Below, in pieces: positions 16,976 to 26,258 of a stretch of DNA of 64,000 bases. The notes beneath the pieces were generated by a model. It saw nothing but the letters and a program-made list of their open reading frames with translations. It made no database searches and had not been told where the DNA came from. Every line of letters starts with the position of its first letter. The stretch's first letter is position 1. The position numbers and the translations under genes were made by a program. This DNA is from Alkalihalophilus pseudofirmus OF4. Its GTDB lineage: Bacteria; Bacillota; Bacilli; Bacillales; Bacillaceae_D. The stretch spans positions 1,364,001-1,428,000 of the forward strand of contig NC_013791.2 of NCBI RefSeq assembly GCF_000005825.2. The letters run 5' to 3'.

Positions 16976-17005
16976 GCATGTTTTCTTGCGATCTTTCTCA
17001 TACTA
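16976..17005 (+). promoter_or_regulatory. Sigma-G (late forespore) promoter of the spoVA operon
   Basis: GCATG (16976-16980), exactly 18 bp, then CATACTA (16999-17005). This fits the sigma-G consensus gnATR-N18-CATnnTA at every defined position. It is 35 bp before the spoVAA start. B. subtilis spoVA is sigma-G dependent. Confidence 0.8.
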
Positions 17006-17039
17006 AGTGATAACTCACATGACTAAGGGTGGTGAAAAA

Positions 17040-17684
17040 ATGGGGGATGCTGAGGTATACATTCGAATGAAGCAACGGATAGAGGCGGATATGAATCAAT
17101 CATTAACAATCGGGGATGTGGCTCATATCGTCACGAATGAACCAAGCTTGAACCAATTACTTCACATACCCATTTATCAAATCACAAAGCAAGATAAGAA
17201 TCGGGTAGTTATTGATGTTATGCAAGTCATTTATGCAATCACTGCTAACGTGAAGTCTTTAACCATCCAAACCGTAGGTGCTGCACAGACGATTATCGAA
17301 GTAAATGTGCAAACGAAACCGTATAAAATTGTTTATGTCATACTGATCTGGTTTTTATTATTTGTGGGAGCAGCACTTGCTATTATGAATTTTCATGAAG
17401 ATGTCAGCATGAGAGAAGTTCACGGTCAAATTTATTATTTAGTAACAGGCAAAACAATTGCGAACCCGCTTCTGCTTCAGATTCCGTATTCCATTGGTCT
17501 TGGACTCGGGATGATTCTATTTTTTAATCACATTTTTAAGAAAAGACTTAATGATGAACCAAGTCCGCTTGAAGTAGAAATGTTTAATTATCAGCAGAAC
17601 TTGGATCAATACGTCATTATGGATGAATTACAAGGCCCCAGCAGCGGTGCAGATCAAAATGTATTAAAAGAGAGTGGTAGGTAG
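17040..17684 (+). CDS. spoVAA: Stage V sporulation protein AA
   Basis: This is the first gene of the spoVA operon, whose products form the inner-membrane channel complex for dipicolinic acid uptake during sporulation and release during germination. The 214-residue protein has an N-terminal soluble domain (about 1-100) and two C-terminal hydrophobic segments (about 103-125 and 146-166). The ATG at 17040 follows AGGGTGGTG; the upstream in-frame ATGs lie close to the promoter start point. The role of SpoVAA itself is less defined than those of SpoVAC, SpoVAD and SpoVAE. Identity rests on order and length. Confidence 0.9.
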   Translation: MGDAEVYIRMKQRIEADMNQSLTIGDVAHIVTNEPSLNQLLHIPIYQITKQDKNRVVIDVMQVIYAITANVKSLTIQTVGAAQTIIEVNVQTKPYKIVYVILIWFLLFVGAALAIMNFHEDVSMREVHGQIYYLVTGKTIANPLLLQIPYSIGLGLGMILFFNHIFKKRLNDEPSPLEVEMFNYQQNLDQYVIMDELQGPSSGADQNVLKESGR

Positions 17685-17688
17685 GAAA

Positions 17689-18102
17689 ATGGTTATTGAA
17701 GCAGTAGCAGTTATGTTCATTGGTCTAGCAGGAGGGATTGCTGTTGGGAGTGGATTGGTTGCTTTTCTTACCGTATTAGGCATTGCTCCAAGGATGACTC
17801 AGTTAACGAAAACACATCGATCCATTCGAGCGTATGAAGGGGCGATTATTTTAGGGGCGCAAGCTGGGGTATGGGCTAGTTTTACTCCCGTTTCCCTGAT
17901 GCTTTCAAGCATCTTTCTCATCCCTATTGGCCTTGCCTGTGGAATGTTTGTTGGGATGCTTGCGGCCGCTTTAACAGAAGTATTAAATGTCTTTCCCCTC
18001 CTTGCTAAAAGGATTGGCATGACGGACAAAATCGTTATTTTAATGATGGCTATCGTTCTTGGGAAGATAGCAGGCTCTCTTATTCAATGGTTGTATTTAT
18101 AG
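17689..18102 (+). CDS. spoVAB: Stage V sporulation protein AB
   Basis: The 137-residue, highly hydrophobic protein has about four membrane segments and glycine-rich stretches (GLAGGIAVGSGLVAF near the N-terminus). It lies 4 bp after spoVAA and upstream of spoVAC, as in B. subtilis. It is a membrane component of the SpoVA complex of unknown detailed function. The start is taken as the ATG at 17689, with AGGTAGGA just upstream. An in-frame GTG at 17674 overlaps spoVAA and is less likely. Confidence 0.88.
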   Translation: MVIEAVAVMFIGLAGGIAVGSGLVAFLTVLGIAPRMTQLTKTHRSIRAYEGAIILGAQAGVWASFTPVSLMLSSIFLIPIGLACGMFVGMLAAALTEVLNVFPLLAKRIGMTDKIVILMMAIVLGKIAGSLIQWLYL

Positions 18103-18115
18103 GAGGTGAGGCAAT

Positions 18116-18571
18116 GTGTTAACAGATGAACAAAAAAGATATCAAGCAAATATTGAATTATATCATTCAAAAAGACCGGTATTCTCAAACAGTTTGAAGG
18201 CGTTTATTGTTGGTGGCGCGATCTGTGCACTTGCGCAATGGATTAACAATGTTTATATGAATATCTTTGATTTGACTCAAAAAGAGGCGATGAGTCCGAC
18301 CTTAGCAACGTTAATATTAGCTGCGGCTTTGCTAACAGGATTTGGAGTCTACGATAAGCTTGGTCAATTTGCAGGCGCAGGTTCGCTTGTTCCGGTGACC
18401 GGTTTTTCTAATGCAATGACGAGTGCGGCACTAGAACATAAAAGTGAAGGGCTGGTGTTTGGGATTGGGGCGAACATGTTCAAGTTAACAGGGGCCGTGA
18501 TTGCTTTTGGAGTGTTATCAGCCTATGTAGTCGGACTCACTCGATTACTTGTTCAGATGCTTATTCAGTAA
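18116..18571 (+). CDS. spoVAC: Stage V sporulation protein AC
   Basis: SpoVAC is a membrane protein proposed to act as a mechanosensitive channel for dipicolinate. After a hydrophilic N-terminus (about 1-28), several hydrophobic segments carry the conserved GFGVYDKLGQFAGAGSLVPVTGFSN-type stretch (about 77-101). The start is a GTG at 18116 with AGGAGGTGAG upstream. An overlapping ATG at 18114 opens only a two-codon frame. A second, divergent copy lies at 42868-43347. Length 151 agrees with B. subtilis. Confidence 0.95.
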   Translation: MLTDEQKRYQANIELYHSKRPVFSNSLKAFIVGGAICALAQWINNVYMNIFDLTQKEAMSPTLATLILAAALLTGFGVYDKLGQFAGAGSLVPVTGFSNAMTSAALEHKSEGLVFGIGANMFKLTGAVIAFGVLSAYVVGLTRLLVQMLIQ

Positions 18572-18584
18572 AGGAGCCACTTTT

Positions 18585-19595
18585 ATGAGAGTAGGAAAAA
18601 CGACTTGGCAGTTTAATCAACCAGTATACCTTCAGTCCACTGGTACAGCCGTTGGACCGTTAGAAGGTGAAGGGCCGCTTGGAGTTAACTTTGATAAGGT
18701 TTTTGATAGTCTATACTGCGATAAAGAGAATTGGGAGCTAGCTGAGAGGGCTTTAATGGAAGAGGCTGTTCGAATCAGTCTAGAAAAAATAAATATGAAA
18801 CCAGAAGGGATAGATGTGATGCTGGCAGGTGATCTTCTAAATCAGATTGTCACCTCTAATTACGCAGCGAGACAGCTTAGCATCCCCTTTCTTGGAATGT
18901 TCAGCGCATGTGCAACGGTAATGGAAGCAGTAGCTGTAGGTGCTGTTCTGATAAACAGTAATTACGTCTCGAATGCTCTTGTTGCGGTAAGCAGTCATCA
19001 TTCAACAGCTGAGAGACAATTTAGATATCCAACAGAATTTGGCGGACAGAAACCAGAGACAGCCAACTATACAGTAACGGGTTCAGGAGCAGCCGTTCTT
19101 AGTAATCAGCCGAGTCCGATTCGTGTAAGGCAGGCAACAATAGGACAAGTAGTAGATATGGGAGTGTCTAATCCTCTTGACATGGGATCCGCAATGGCTC
19201 CGGCTGCTGCCAAGACATTAATCAATCATTTTAAAGATACAAATAGAGATCCTTCCTACTATGATTTGATCGTGACTGGTGATTTATCACGTGTAGGAAG
19301 TTCGATTTTGCGCAAGCTAGTAGATGATGAAGGATATACCTTAGGGAATAATTACGAAGATTGCGGCGTGATGATCTATCACCAGGAACAGCCTGTTTTT
19401 GCAGGAGGCAGCGGAGCGGGGTGTCCTGCTGTTGTCACCTTTGGCTATCTAATGAAGGAGATGGAGAGAGGAATCATAAAACGCCTTTTAGTGGTCGCAA
19501 CAGGCGCTTTATTAAGTCCTTTAATGATTCAGCAAAAAGAAACCATTCCTTGTATTGCCCATGCTGTGTCATTTGAGCTAGAGGAGGATAGCTGA
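18585..19595 (+). CDS. spoVAD: Stage V sporulation protein AD
   Basis: SpoVAD is a thiolase-fold protein on the inner spore membrane that binds dipicolinic acid. The 336-residue sequence begins [20 protein letters not shown] and has the conserved [20 protein letters not shown] and [17 protein letters not shown] segments. The ATG at 18585 follows AAAGGAG, and an upstream in-frame start inside spoVAC is rejected. It overlaps the next gene by one base (TGATG). A paralogue is at 43349-44359. Confidence 0.96.
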   Translation: MRVGKTTWQFNQPVYLQSTGTAVGPLEGEGPLGVNFDKVFDSLYCDKENWELAERALMEEAVRISLEKINMKPEGIDVMLAGDLLNQIVTSNYAARQLSIPFLGMFSACATVMEAVAVGAVLINSNYVSNALVAVSSHHSTAERQFRYPTEFGGQKPETANYTVTGSGAAVLSNQPSPIRVRQATIGQVVDMGVSNPLDMGSAMAPAAAKTLINHFKDTNRDPSYYDLIVTGDLSRVGSSILRKLVDDEGYTLGNNYEDCGVMIYHQEQPVFAGGSGAGCPAVVTFGYLMKEMERGIIKRLLVVATGALLSPLMIQQKETIPCIAHAVSFELEEDS

Positions 19596-19945
19596 TGGAA
19601 TATGTCATTGCATTTGTTGTTGGGGGGATTATTTGTATTATAGGGCAGCTTCTCCTTGATGTCGGGAAGTTATCTCCTACTCATACATTAAGCGCTTTGG
19701 TAGTACTCGGTGCATTGCTCGACGGCTTCCATTTATATGATCGATTAATTGACTTTGCAGGGGCCGGAGCCACGGTTCCGATCACAAGCTTTGGTCATTC
19801 ACTCGTTCACGGCGCCATGGCAGAAGGTGAGAGGTTTGGGTTTCTTGGAGTAGGGATGGGGATTTTTGAAGTGACATCTGTTGGTATATCATCAGCTATT
19901 TTATTTAGCTTTTTAGTGGCGTTAGTTTTTAAGCCGAGGGGGTGA
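19595..19945 (+). CDS. spoVAEb: Stage V sporulation protein AE, membrane subunit (SpoVAEb)
   Basis: The 116-residue membrane protein has about three to four hydrophobic segments and the conserved [22 protein letters not shown] stretch (about residues 50-71). This is related in pattern to SpoVAC. It forms part of the dipicolinate channel. Its start overlaps the spoVAD stop, with GAGGAGG upstream. The downstream soluble partner SpoVAEa is a separate gene. A second copy is at 44361-44711. Confidence 0.93.
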   Translation: MEYVIAFVVGGIICIIGQLLLDVGKLSPTHTLSALVVLGALLDGFHLYDRLIDFAGAGATVPITSFGHSLVHGAMAEGERFGFLGVGMGIFEVTSVGISSAILFSFLVALVFKPRG

Positions 19946-19949
19946 AGGT

Positions 19950-20543
19950 GTGGTAGAGAAAAAACAAAGGAAAGTCATATTGATTACCGATGGTGATGAA
20001 CATGCAAAGCAAGCAGTAGAAAAGGTAGCTGTCGACATAGGAGGCAGGTGTATCAGTCATTCGTGGGGAAATCCTTCTCACGTATCTGGAGAAGAGCTTG
20101 TTGAAATGATTCTTAGCACACCTTCAGATCCCGTTTTAGTTATGTTTGATGATTGCGGTTATCAATATGAGGGTCCGGGGGAGAGAGCGATGCGAGTGGT
20201 GGCAACTGATCCAAATATTGAAGTTCTAGGAGCTATTGCTGTTGCTTCTTCGACTCATTCATGTGAATGGACAAAAGTAGATATAAGCATTGATCGATAC
20301 GGAGAGCTGACCGAGTATGGTGTAGACAAAGATGGGGTCGCTGATATGGAAATAGGCAGAATCAATGGAGATACTGTCTACATCCTTGATCAGCTTGATA
20401 TCCCTTTTATTGTCGGGATAGGTGATATAGGGAAGATGGCAGGACTAGATACGTTAAAGAAAGGCTGTCCGGTAACAAAACAAGCAGTTAATCTCATCTT
20501 AGAGAGGAGTGGCTACCGTGAGTCAAGAAAAGGAAAATCATGA
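19950..20543 (+). CDS. spoVAEa: Stage V sporulation protein AE, soluble subunit (SpoVAEa)
   Basis: The 197-residue protein lacks membrane segments. It has a Rossmann-like start ([20 protein letters not shown]) and the family motif [18 protein letters not shown] (about 73-90). SpoVAEa is a soluble subunit seen only in the main spoVA operon; the second operon in this window lacks it. The start is a GTG at 19950, 7 bases after GAGGGGG. It overlaps spoVAF by 26 bp. Confidence 0.9.
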   Translation: MVEKKQRKVILITDGDEHAKQAVEKVAVDIGGRCISHSWGNPSHVSGEELVEMILSTPSDPVLVMFDDCGYQYEGPGERAMRVVATDPNIEVLGAIAVASSTHSCEWTKVDISIDRYGELTEYGVDKDGVADMEIGRINGDTVYILDQLDIPFIVGIGDIGKMAGLDTLKKGCPVTKQAVNLILERSGYRESRKGKS

Positions 20544-22005
20544 AGAACATTTTAGCAGGGATTACACAAAAAATGAGACACGGCTAGCTGAGAGGCTGGG
20601 GCTAGGAGAATCATTTGATGTAGGAGTTAGAACGCTATCTATCCTTGATCGAAAGACAAGTATCTATTTTGTTAACGGATTAATTGATACTCTTTATGTA
20701 ATTGAGTTAATGAAGGAATTGATGGATTTAGATGTTCGTCACCGCAAAACTCATAATATCAAAGAGGCGTTCAAAAACCATTTAACTCATGTACAAGTAG
20801 AAGAAACGCATTCAATGGACAACGCAATTACCCAAATGCTCTCCGGTCTTATTTTTATCCTTGTTGAAGGAGAAGAAGAAGCCTTTATCATTGATGTCAG
20901 ACAATATCCAGGCAGAGGACCAGAAGAGCCTGATACAGAACGTGTAGTTCGTGGAGCAAGAGATGGATATACCGAAAATATTATTATTAATACTGCTCTA
21001 ACCAGGCGTAGAATCCGTGATGAACGTCTTCGGAATGAAATCATGCAAGTCGGTGTCCGCTCTAAGACAGATATCTGTGTTTCATACATTGATGGCATTG
21101 CTGATCCTGTTCTTGTAGATATTATTAAGAAGGAACTTGAAGCGATCGAAATTGACGGCCTCACGATGGCAGATAAAATTGTCGAAGAATATATCGTAAA
21201 ACAAGGGGCAAATCCATTTCCGCTCGTTCGTTATACAGAGCGTCCTGATGTGGCAGCCACTCACTTGCTTGAAGGTCATATCATCATCATTGTTGATGCT
21301 TCGCCAAGTGTTATTATTGCTCCGACCACATTGTTTCACCATGTACAGCATGCAGAGGAGTATCGCCAATCGCCAGCAGTAGGGACGTTTCTAAGATGGA
21401 CTCGTTTCATAGGGATATTCTTCTCTTTGTTTATTCTGCCGTTTTGGCTCCTTCTCGTTATGCAGCCAAGTCTTTTGCCTGCTGCACTTGAATTTATCGG
21501 TCCTGAGGAAACGAATAATATTCCGATGGTGCTGCAAATATTATTTGCCGAAATGGGAATTGAGCTTTTGAGGATGGCGGCTATTCATACCCCATCTCCA
21601 CTTGCAACGGCCCTAGGGTTAGTAGCCGCATTATTGATTGGTGAAATTGCTATCCAAGTTGGCTATTTTACGCCAGAAGTTATTTTATACGTGGCTCTAG
21701 GTGCGATTGGAATGTTCGCTACTCCTAGTTATGAGCTTGGAGTGGCTCTTAGAATCACAAGAATCTTACTCATTATTTTAGTAGCCTTCTTTAAGGTGCC
21801 TGGCCTTGTCATAGGTACGACGATCTTTGTTCTATTACTCGCCGGCCTCAAAACATTCAACAAGCCTTACTTGTGGCCGTTTATTCCGTTTGATCCGCCT
21901 GCTATTTGGCAGATACTTATTCGTTCTACTGTGCCTTCAGTTCGATGGCGTCCAAGTATCGTTAATCCGCAAGATCCGATTAAACAAAAACCTAGCGGAA
22001 GGTAA
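20518..22005 (+). CDS. spoVAF: Stage V sporulation protein AF (GerA-family membrane protein)
   Basis: SpoVAF resembles the A subunits of GerA germinant receptors: a large hydrophilic N-terminal domain (about 1-290) followed by several membrane segments. It is reported to modulate germination-receptor function in B. subtilis. Conserved stretches include [27 protein letters not shown] and [17 protein letters not shown]. The GTG at 20518 follows AGAGGAGT by 7 bases; the in-frame GTG at 20509 overlaps that site. Length is 495. It ends the operon. Confidence 0.94.
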   Translation: MSQEKENHEEHFSRDYTKNETRLAERLGLGESFDVGVRTLSILDRKTSIYFVNGLIDTLYVIELMKELMDLDVRHRKTHNIKEAFKNHLTHVQVEETHSMDNAITQMLSGLIFILVEGEEEAFIIDVRQYPGRGPEEPDTERVVRGARDGYTENIIINTALTRRRIRDERLRNEIMQVGVRSKTDICVSYIDGIADPVLVDIIKKELEAIEIDGLTMADKIVEEYIVKQGANPFPLVRYTERPDVAATHLLEGHIIIIVDASPSVIIAPTTLFHHVQHAEEYRQSPAVGTFLRWTRFIGIFFSLFILPFWLLLVMQPSLLPAALEFIGPEETNNIPMVLQILFAEMGIELLRMAAIHTPSPLATALGLVAALLIGEIAIQVGYFTPEVILYVALGAIGMFATPSYELGVALRITRILLIILVAFFKVPGLVIGTTIFVLLLAGLKTFNKPYLWPFIPFDPPAIWQILIRSTVPSVRWRPSIVNPQDPIKQKPSGR

Positions 22006-22316
22006 GGCTGAAGCGTTAAATACCTATATAAAAATGGCTTTCTCTCTCTTTTTAGGGTTGATGACTTCTTCTTTGTGTGCTAAAGTAGTTACAACAATTT
22101 AATGAACCTCATGAATAATGGGGTAGAGGCGCAAAACGAATGAGTACAATTGGGGAGCTGATGGCTGGCTTAGAACCAAATGGAAAGGTCAATTTGCCGA
22201 AGCGCTTATTTTGCCATGAAATAAGTGCTGGGTCGTTTGTGAACAATGAACGAACTGTCACTACATTCGTAGTGGAGGACTATTCTAGAAGTGAGGTTAC
22301 TCTTGCGCAGATCAGG
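22006..22316. other. Intergenic stretch between spoVAF and lysA, no supported gene
   Basis: Two short open frames occur here (22035-22102 and 22140-22355). Neither has a convincing ribosome site or a recognisable product, and the second runs through the terminator at 22317-22350. I treat the stretch as the 3' untranslated end of the spoVA operon. Confidence 0.5.
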
Positions 22317-22350
22317 GCAGCTAGTGTAACAACATTAGCTGCTTTTTTTG
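22317..22350 (+). terminator. Terminator of the spoVA operon
   Basis: GCAGCTA pairs with TAGCTGC and is followed by seven T. Confidence 0.8.
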
Positions 22351-22380
22351 TATAGACAGGAATAAAAGGAGAGAGATTCA

Positions 22381-23703
22381 ATGTATATGCACGGTTCAAG
22401 TCTTATTAATGATAAAGGTCATCTAGAAATCGGCGGGGTTGATACAATTGAATTAGCAAATAAATACGGAACACCATTATTTGTGTACGATGTGGCATTA
22501 ATTAAAGAGAGAGCTGAACAGTTTCAGGAGGCATTTAGGGAAGAAGGTGTAAATTATCAAGTAGCCTATGCATCTAAAGCTTTCAGCTGTATTGCAATGT
22601 TTCAACTTGCTGATGAACTTGGGTTGAGTTTAGATGTTGTATCAGGCGGTGAGCTCTATACAGCGATTCAAGCGGGTGTACCGATGGAACGTATTCACTT
22701 TCACGGCAACAACAAAAGCTTAGCAGAGCTTGAGATGGCTGTGGAATCAGGAATTGGCTGTGTCGTTGTTGATAATTTCTATGAGTTAAAACAATTAGGA
22801 CATATTTGTGCTCGTCATGATGTGAAAATGGATATCTTGCTTCGTATTACACCAGGTGTAGAAGCACACACGCATGATTATATTTCTACAGGACAAGAAG
22901 ATTCAAAATTTGGTTTTGACCTAGAAAGCGGCCAAGTAGACCAGGCGATTCAATTATCACTACTAGATCCACATATTAATCTGCTCGGCATTCATTCACA
23001 TATCGGCTCACAAATATTCGAGACGAGCGGCTTTGTAATGGCTGTTGAAAAAATCTTTGAATTTATTGAGAAATGGCGTGAAGAATTAGGATTTACCCCA
23101 AGCGTTCTTAATTTAGGGGGCGGATTTGGCATTCGTTACATTGAAGGTGATACGCCGCTGCCTGTTGGTGAGTATGTGAGAAAAATGGTTCATGTTATTA
23201 AAGAAAAGGCAGCTGCTCATCAAATGGAGATCCCTGAAATTTGGATTGAACCAGGTCGTTCACTAGTTGGGGATGCAGGTACTACTTTATATTCGATAGG
23301 TTCAAGAAAAGAAATTCCAAATGTTCGTCATTACTTATCTGTTGATGGTGGAATGAGTGACAATCTCCGTCCTGCACTTTATCAAGCGGAGTATGAAGGG
23401 ATTCTTGCAAATCGTGCGGACGAGGAAACGACAGAAACGTTCTCTATTGCAGGGAAATGCTGTGAAAGCGGAGATATGTTAATTTGGGATCTTCCACTCC
23501 CAAAAGCATCACATGAAGATGTGTTAGCCGTATTCTGTACAGGTGCGTACGGCTATTCAATGGCTAATAACTATAACCGCATTCCAAGACCACCAGTTGT
23601 ATTTGTAGAAAAAGGAGAAGCACAATTAGTTATTCAAAGAGAATCATATGAAGATCTAGTTCGCCTTGATCTGCCATTAAAGCAAGTTATGAAACAAATG
23701 TAG
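22381..23703 (+). CDS. lysA: Diaminopimelate decarboxylase
   Basis: LysA catalyses the last step of lysine biosynthesis, decarboxylating meso-diaminopimelate with PLP. This group IV fold protein has K66 (YASKAFS) as Schiff-base lysine, the glycine loop GGGFG, the EPGRSLVGDAG phosphate motif and the CCESGDML motif from the partner active site. Length 440 matches B. subtilis. AAAGGAGAG precedes the ATG. The gene follows the spoVA terminator, as in Bacillus. Use of diaminopimelate by both cortex and lysine supply makes the position notable, but no shared control is visible. Confidence 0.96.
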   Translation: MYMHGSSLINDKGHLEIGGVDTIELANKYGTPLFVYDVALIKERAEQFQEAFREEGVNYQVAYASKAFSCIAMFQLADELGLSLDVVSGGELYTAIQAGVPMERIHFHGNNKSLAELEMAVESGIGCVVVDNFYELKQLGHICARHDVKMDILLRITPGVEAHTHDYISTGQEDSKFGFDLESGQVDQAIQLSLLDPHINLLGIHSHIGSQIFETSGFVMAVEKIFEFIEKWREELGFTPSVLNLGGGFGIRYIEGDTPLPVGEYVRKMVHVIKEKAAAHQMEIPEIWIEPGRSLVGDAGTTLYSIGSRKEIPNVRHYLSVDGGMSDNLRPALYQAEYEGILANRADEETTETFSIAGKCCESGDMLIWDLPLPKASHEDVLAVFCTGAYGYSMANNYNRIPRPPVVFVEKGEAQLVIQRESYEDLVRLDLPLKQVMKQM

Positions 23704-23744
23704 GTTGGCGCAGGCACGGGCGGCTTGGAAGTAGTCTCGTCGCT

Positions 23745-23935
23745 TTGCTCCTGTGAGGCTGGCACTTAATGCTATTAAGACACCTCACTGCAGTAGTGGC
23801 TGATCTCCACTGCAGGTACTCTCTTTCCTCGGGCGGTCCGGGAGCCTCCTCGGGCTTTCGCCCTGTGGGGTCTCCCTGGTCACGCACATCCCGCTGGATG
23901 CTCGCACCTTCCGCTCCAATCAACGGAGGCAGGGT
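23745..23935 (-). repeat. GC-rich dispersed Bacillaceae-type repeat, copy 1
   Basis: The lysA-ppiB gap (618 bp) is unusually GC-rich and has no credible gene. Read on the minus strand, this block contains GAGACCCCACAGGGCGAA followed by AGCCCGAGGAGGCTCC. These are near-identical in order to parts of copy 2 at 24075-24177 on the plus strand. From memory, this pattern (GAGACCCCGCAGG...GAGGAGGCTC) is a widespread intergenic repeat in Bacillaceae. Copies 1 and 2 face each other. Confidence 0.7.
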
Positions 23936-24074
23936 GTTGTAAAGTGCTTCCGATTAACAGCTGTTCAGTGATCTTAGCAGATGAACTCACAGAGGTCTGC
24001 CCTTTTATAACTTGAACTGAACCATAACTAAATGGCTCCACTTAATAATTGATCAATGCTATAAACCAGCGGAT

Positions 24075-24177
24075 GAACTATGAGAAGACTCCTGTGTGGA
24101 CTAGAGCAGGAGTGAGATCCCGCAGGGCGAAGGCCCGAGGAAGCCACCAGCTCCCCACGAAAAGCGAAGTATAGTTC
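24075..24177 (+). repeat. GC-rich dispersed repeat, copy 2, with inverted termini
   Basis: The copy is bounded by GAACTAT (24075-24081) and ATAGTTC (24171-24177), a 7-bp terminal inverted repeat. Inside are ACTCCTG/CAGGAGT arms and GAGATCCCGCAGGGCGAA, which match copy 1 read on the opposite strand. It ends in GAAAAGCGAAGT. There is no coding capacity, so it fits a small non-autonomous or structural RNA-like repeat. Confidence 0.7.
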
Positions 24178-24321
24178 AGAAGCGAATTATATATATGCAC
24201 TTAATAACTCTTTTCGTATTTCTGTATCAGCCTTTTCTTTTCTTCACCAGCCGTTTCGATTTCACTTTCAGCTTGGAATCGTGTACAATAAGGTGAATCT
24301 TATCAATTGGAGGCTATACAT

Positions 24322-24756
24322 ATGAAAAAAGGTAGTATTGCATTTGAAAATGGCGAAAAGCTAATTATTGAATTTTATCCAGAAGCAGCACCAGGAACAG
24401 TAGCTAACTTTGAAAAATTAGCGAATGAAGGATATTATAACGGTCTTACATTCCACCGCGTTATCCCAGGTTTTGTTGCTCAAGGCGGATGCCCGACTGG
24501 TAACGGTACAGGAGGTCCTGGTTACACAATCAAATGTGAAACAGAAGGGAATCCTCACAAGCACGTACCGGGCGCACTTTCAATGGCACACGCAGGAAAA
24601 GATACAGGCGGAAGCCAGTTCTTTATCGTTCACGAATCTCAACCTCACCTAGACGGCGTACACACTGTATTTGGTCAAGTTGTAGAAGGATTAGATTCAG
24701 TGACTCGCATTAAACAAGGCGACGTAATGCAAGAAGTAAAAGTTTGGGAAGAGTAA
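24322..24756 (+). CDS. ppiB: Peptidyl-prolyl cis-trans isomerase, cyclophilin type
   Basis: PpiB catalyses cis-trans isomerisation at proline bonds in the cytoplasm. The 144-residue cyclophilin core has [17 protein letters not shown] (catalytic Arg in FHRV), [14 protein letters not shown] and [10 protein letters not shown]. The ATG at 24322 follows TTGGAGG by 9 bases. An in-frame ATG 15 bases earlier coincides with that ribosome site and is rejected. It is monocistronic with a terminator. Placement near lysA matches Bacillus order. Confidence 0.95.
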   Translation: MKKGSIAFENGEKLIIEFYPEAAPGTVANFEKLANEGYYNGLTFHRVIPGFVAQGGCPTGNGTGGPGYTIKCETEGNPHKHVPGALSMAHAGKDTGGSQFFIVHESQPHLDGVHTVFGQVVEGLDSVTRIKQGDVMQEVKVWEE

Positions 24757-24768
24757 ATTTTTTCCTTT

Positions 24769-24796
24769 AGAGTCATCTTATGATGGCTCTTTTTTG
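24769..24796 (+). terminator. Terminator after ppiB
   Basis: AGAGTCATC pairs with GATGGCTCT (one G-T pair) around a TTAT loop, then a T run. Confidence 0.87.
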
Positions 24797-24825
24797 TTCT
24801 TTAATGAAAAGGGTCACATTCGAAT

Positions 24826-24861
24826 AACAAAAACCGGCAGATCAGTATGAACTGCCGGTTT
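24826..24861 (-). terminator. Terminator of the minus-strand M24 peptidase gene
   Basis: AACCGGCAG and CTGCCGGTT form a 9-bp stem. On the minus strand it is followed by TTTTTG, a U tract in the right place after the peptidase stop. Confidence 0.8.
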
Positions 24862-24870
24862 ATTTATGTT

Positions 24871-25968
24871 TTACACAATCGTTAATTCTTTTGGAGTTTT
24901 CGTGAGCGTAATATGTCCATCTTTTGTGATAAGAACATCATCTTCAATTCGAACGCCGCCTAAAACAGGATCATAAATGCCGGGTTCAATCGTATACACC
25001 ATGCCTTCTTTTAGGATGCCATCATTTAGGTGGCTCATTGAAGGAAACTCATGTACATTAATCCCCATACCATGACCGATTCTATGCGGGAAACGATCAC
25101 CGTAACCCGCTTCTGTAATCACGTCACGAGCTGTTTGATCTAGGTCTCCGATTCGTGTACCTGGTTTGCTGATTTCAAGAGAAGCTAGCTGTGCTTGTAA
25201 AACAGTGTTATAGAGCTTTCTTTTTTCATCGCTGATTGATCGAAAGGCAAAGGTACGTGTGATGTCTGAAGTGTAGCCGTCTAAGACAACACCGAGGTCA
25301 AATAATACAAAGTCGCCTTCTTGTAACATGCGGTCTCCTGGATTTCCGTGCGGAGCACCTGATTTTTCACCGAAAAGAACCATTGTTGAAAATGACATTT
25401 CGCGGATACCTTTTTTCTTTAATTCATATTCTATCTTTGCGAGTACTTCCATTTCTGTAATGCCTTCTTTAAGAGCATTTTTACCGATTTCTACACCATA
25501 ATCTGCCATCTCGGCTGCTCTTTGAATGATCTCTATTTCAGATGCGTCCTTAACCACTCGCATAGAGTTTAACTGATCCTCTACAGGCAGCAATGCAGCA
25601 TTAGGAAATAGGTGAAGAAGCTCATTCATGCGTGCAACGGTTAAAACATCTGTTTCGATTGCTGCTGTGGAAACAGTATCTAATTGACGACCTTTTAATA
25701 ATTGCTGAATAAGTCCCCAAGGGCTTTCATGATCTTTATATCCAACAATTTGGTGCTCCCATCCAGCATCTTGAACTTGTGAGACTTCCATACTTGGTAC
25801 GACCATAATTGGGCTGTGACCTTTGAAGACAAACAATCCCACAAGTCTCTCATGAGGGTCTGTATAGAAGTTAGTTAGGTAGAAAATGTTTTCTTTTGAA
25901 GTAATAAAAGCGACATCGGTCTTTTCTTCTTTTAGCCAGGTAGTGAGTTGATTGATACGATGTTTCAC
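24871..25968 (-). CDS. M24-family Xaa-Pro aminopeptidase/dipeptidase
   Basis: This is a two-domain pita-bread metallopeptidase: N-terminal creatinase-like domain (about 1-130) and C-terminal M24 domain. The dinuclear metal ligands are visible in order: two Asp in DLGVVLDGYTSDITRTF, His in HRIGHGMGINVHE, Glu in YTIEPGIY and Glu in VRIEDDVLI. It should cleave X-Pro peptides in the cytoplasm. Aminopeptidase P and prolidase cannot be told apart by sequence alone. Length 365. The start is a GTG at 25968 with AAGGAGG upstream. The 290-bp region beyond shows no supported gene. Confidence 0.9.
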   Translation of the reverse strand: MKHRINQLTTWLKEEKTDVAFITSKENIFYLTNFYTDPHERLVGLFVFKGHSPIMVVPSMEVSQVQDAGWEHQIVGYKDHESPWGLIQQLLKGRQLDTVSTAAIETDVLTVARMNELLHLFPNAALLPVEDQLNSMRVVKDASEIEIIQRAAEMADYGVEIGKNALKEGITEMEVLAKIEYELKKKGIREMSFSTMVLFGEKSGAPHGNPGDRMLQEGDFVLFDLGVVLDGYTSDITRTFAFRSISDEKRKLYNTVLQAQLASLEISKPGTRIGDLDQTARDVITEAGYGDRFPHRIGHGMGINVHEFPSMSHLNDGILKEGMVYTIEPGIYDPVLGGVRIEDDVLITKDGHITLTKTPKELTIV

Positions 25969-26258
25969 AAAAACGCCTCCTTAAGCAGATTCGAGTTTAG
26001 CTATGAATGACCTCTATAATGGGTTAAATGAGAAGCTGTCATTTTCACATAGGTATGTAGAAACGGAAAATAAATAAGAATTGCTTAATAATATGATAAA
26101 TGATGCAGTATAGGCAAGCAATGATTTGCTTCTTTGTCAGTAGGTGTCAAGGCGGTAATTTATATTAATGAGAAAATAGAGTGTAGTAAATGTAGTGTGT
26201 CTTTAGGCAAGCTTTGTTGAATAAACTAGGTTAGTCATATAAATGAGGGGGATGCATT

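Noticed and set aside
20787-21164. 125-codon minus-strand frame inside spoVAF
   Set aside because: Antisense to SpoVAF, Ser/Arg/Thr-rich as expected for a shadow frame.
22140-22355. 71-codon open frame between spoVAF and lysA
   Set aside because: No convincing ribosome site, no recognisable product, and it runs through the terminator hairpin at 22317-22350.
23687-23923. 78-codon minus-strand frame in the lysA-ppiB gap
   Set aside because: It lies in the GC-rich dispersed repeat and has the biased composition of translated repeat sequence, with no ribosome site.
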